In this document: positions 5,121-5,400 of the stretch, one piece after another
Layout: the number at the start of each line of letters is the position of its first letter
How positions within the stretch are numbered: position 1 is the stretch's first letter
Assembly (NCBI GenBank): GCA_903933085.1
Contig: CAIZIN010000053.1
Location: forward strand, 1 to 5,400
Direction of reading: 5' to 3'
DNA length: 5,400 nt
From: an uncultured bacterium
Lineage (GTDB): Bacteria > Patescibacteriota > Minisyncoccia > Phycocordibacterales > CAIZIN01
Made by a program: the position numbers and the translations under genes
The notes under the pieces: model-generated
What the model was told of the DNA's origin: nothing
Database searches by the model: none
What the model saw: the letters and a program-made list of their open reading frames with translations, nothing else

Positions 5121-5366
5121 TTATTTCAATAACCCTGCCTTCTTTAATGTAGCAAATGCTCCGTTTTTCTGGATTGTCTTTAGGGCTCGAGTTGAAATAG
5201 TCATTACTATTGTCTTTTTTAACTCAGGTACGTAAATTCGCTTCTTCTGAAGGTTGGCGTACTTTCGTACTTTTCCAGTAGGGTTGTATTGAGTAGCACG
5301 AGTGGCGTTTGAGTAGCCCCCTGCCATTCGTGATGTTTTTTTTGTGATTGCACAAGCTTTGGCCAT
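5121..5366 (-). CDS. rpmB: 50S ribosomal protein bL28
   Basis: Structural protein of the large ribosomal subunit. The 81-residue protein matches bL28 along its length: MAKACAITKK at the start (usual form C-x-I-T-G/K-K), a basic Gly/Asn-rich segment (16-31), NLQKKRIYVPEL (38-49) and STRALKTIQKNG (58-69) before a short basic tail. Only one Cys (C5) is present, so a zinc-ribbon form is excluded. Length is normal. The ATG at 5366 has no Shine-Dalgarno. TAGCAT or TATGAT, about 11 and 16 bases upstream on the minus strand, could serve as a -10 with a very short leader. It is transcribed alone, convergent with the comEC lactamase gene, and ends in the shared terminator. Confidence 0.95.
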   Translation of the reverse strand: MAKACAITKKTSRMAGGYSNATRATQYNPTGKVRKYANLQKKRIYVPELKKTIVMTISTRALKTIQKNGAFATLKKAGLLK

Positions 5367-5378
5367 ATGTGGGAGCTA

Positions 5379-5387
5379 TGCTATCAT
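5379..5387 (+). promoter_or_regulatory. Possible extended -10 promoter for a gene beyond the right edge
   Basis: TGC followed by TATCAT (5382-5387) resembles the TGC-TATACT of rnhA and faces away from rpmB. An ATG at 5397 lies nine bases downstream, but only four bases of any reading frame are in the window. The site is short and AT-rich, so it could be chance. Confidence 0.25.
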
Positions 5388-5400
5388 ATAACCCATATGG

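Noticed and set aside
1..5400. Recoding of TGA as glycine, known in some related lineages
   Set aside because: All supported genes read through without in-frame TGA and end at TAA or TAG.
1..5400. tRNA or rRNA genes
   Set aside because: No cloverleaf with a T-loop GTTCGANNC-type signature or rRNA-like segment was found; GTTC-containing hairpins at 2661 and 3221 are simple terminator stems.

Overview
The window is AT-rich, densely packed and bacterial, read with the standard code: genes end in TAA or TAG and no reading frame needs TGA as sense. The most likely source is a member of the Candidate Phyla Radiation (Patescibacteria), probably of the Parcubacteria type. This is inference from several traits: ComEC split into two separate genes, an orphan winged-helix/Cas2-fold protein with no CRISPR array, very short intergenic spaces, no convincing Shine-Dalgarno sequences, and promoters placed so that several mRNAs would be leaderless.

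Layout on the + strand up to 3252: an RNase HI with an extra C-terminal hybrid-binding-like domain (32-730); a palindromic, MITE-like repeat (737-809) and a bidirectional hairpin (822-847); a small uncharacterised gene on the minus strand (850-1182); a divergent promoter gap; the membrane channel part of ComEC (1274-2650); a hairpin terminator; a small PaaX/Cas2-like protein (2719-3192); and a second, nearly identical hairpin terminator.

From 3253 on: a C-loop hairpin (3297-3334); a minus-strand Fe/Mn superoxide dismutase (3360-3980) whose 3' end lies in a heptanucleotide repeat; a heptad-phased, palindromic low-complexity element (4021-4164); the metallo-beta-lactamase half of ComEC (4211-5065); a strong shared terminator; and minus-strand ribosomal protein bL28 (5121-5366). 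The right edge may hold a divergent promoter.

Functionally, the two ComEC pieces probably form one DNA-uptake machine (inner-membrane channel plus membrane-tethered outer-face nuclease domain), unusually separated by two unrelated genes. RNase HI and bL28 are housekeeping, and SOD detoxifies superoxide. The Cas2-like protein stands alone and is more likely a regulator, or a nuclease of unknown role, than a CRISPR adaptation protein. The best leads are the recurring -10/N6/start-codon arrangement, the reversed domain order of RNase HI, the twin hairpins around the Cas2-like gene, and the 7-bp-periodic repeats on both sides of sod.
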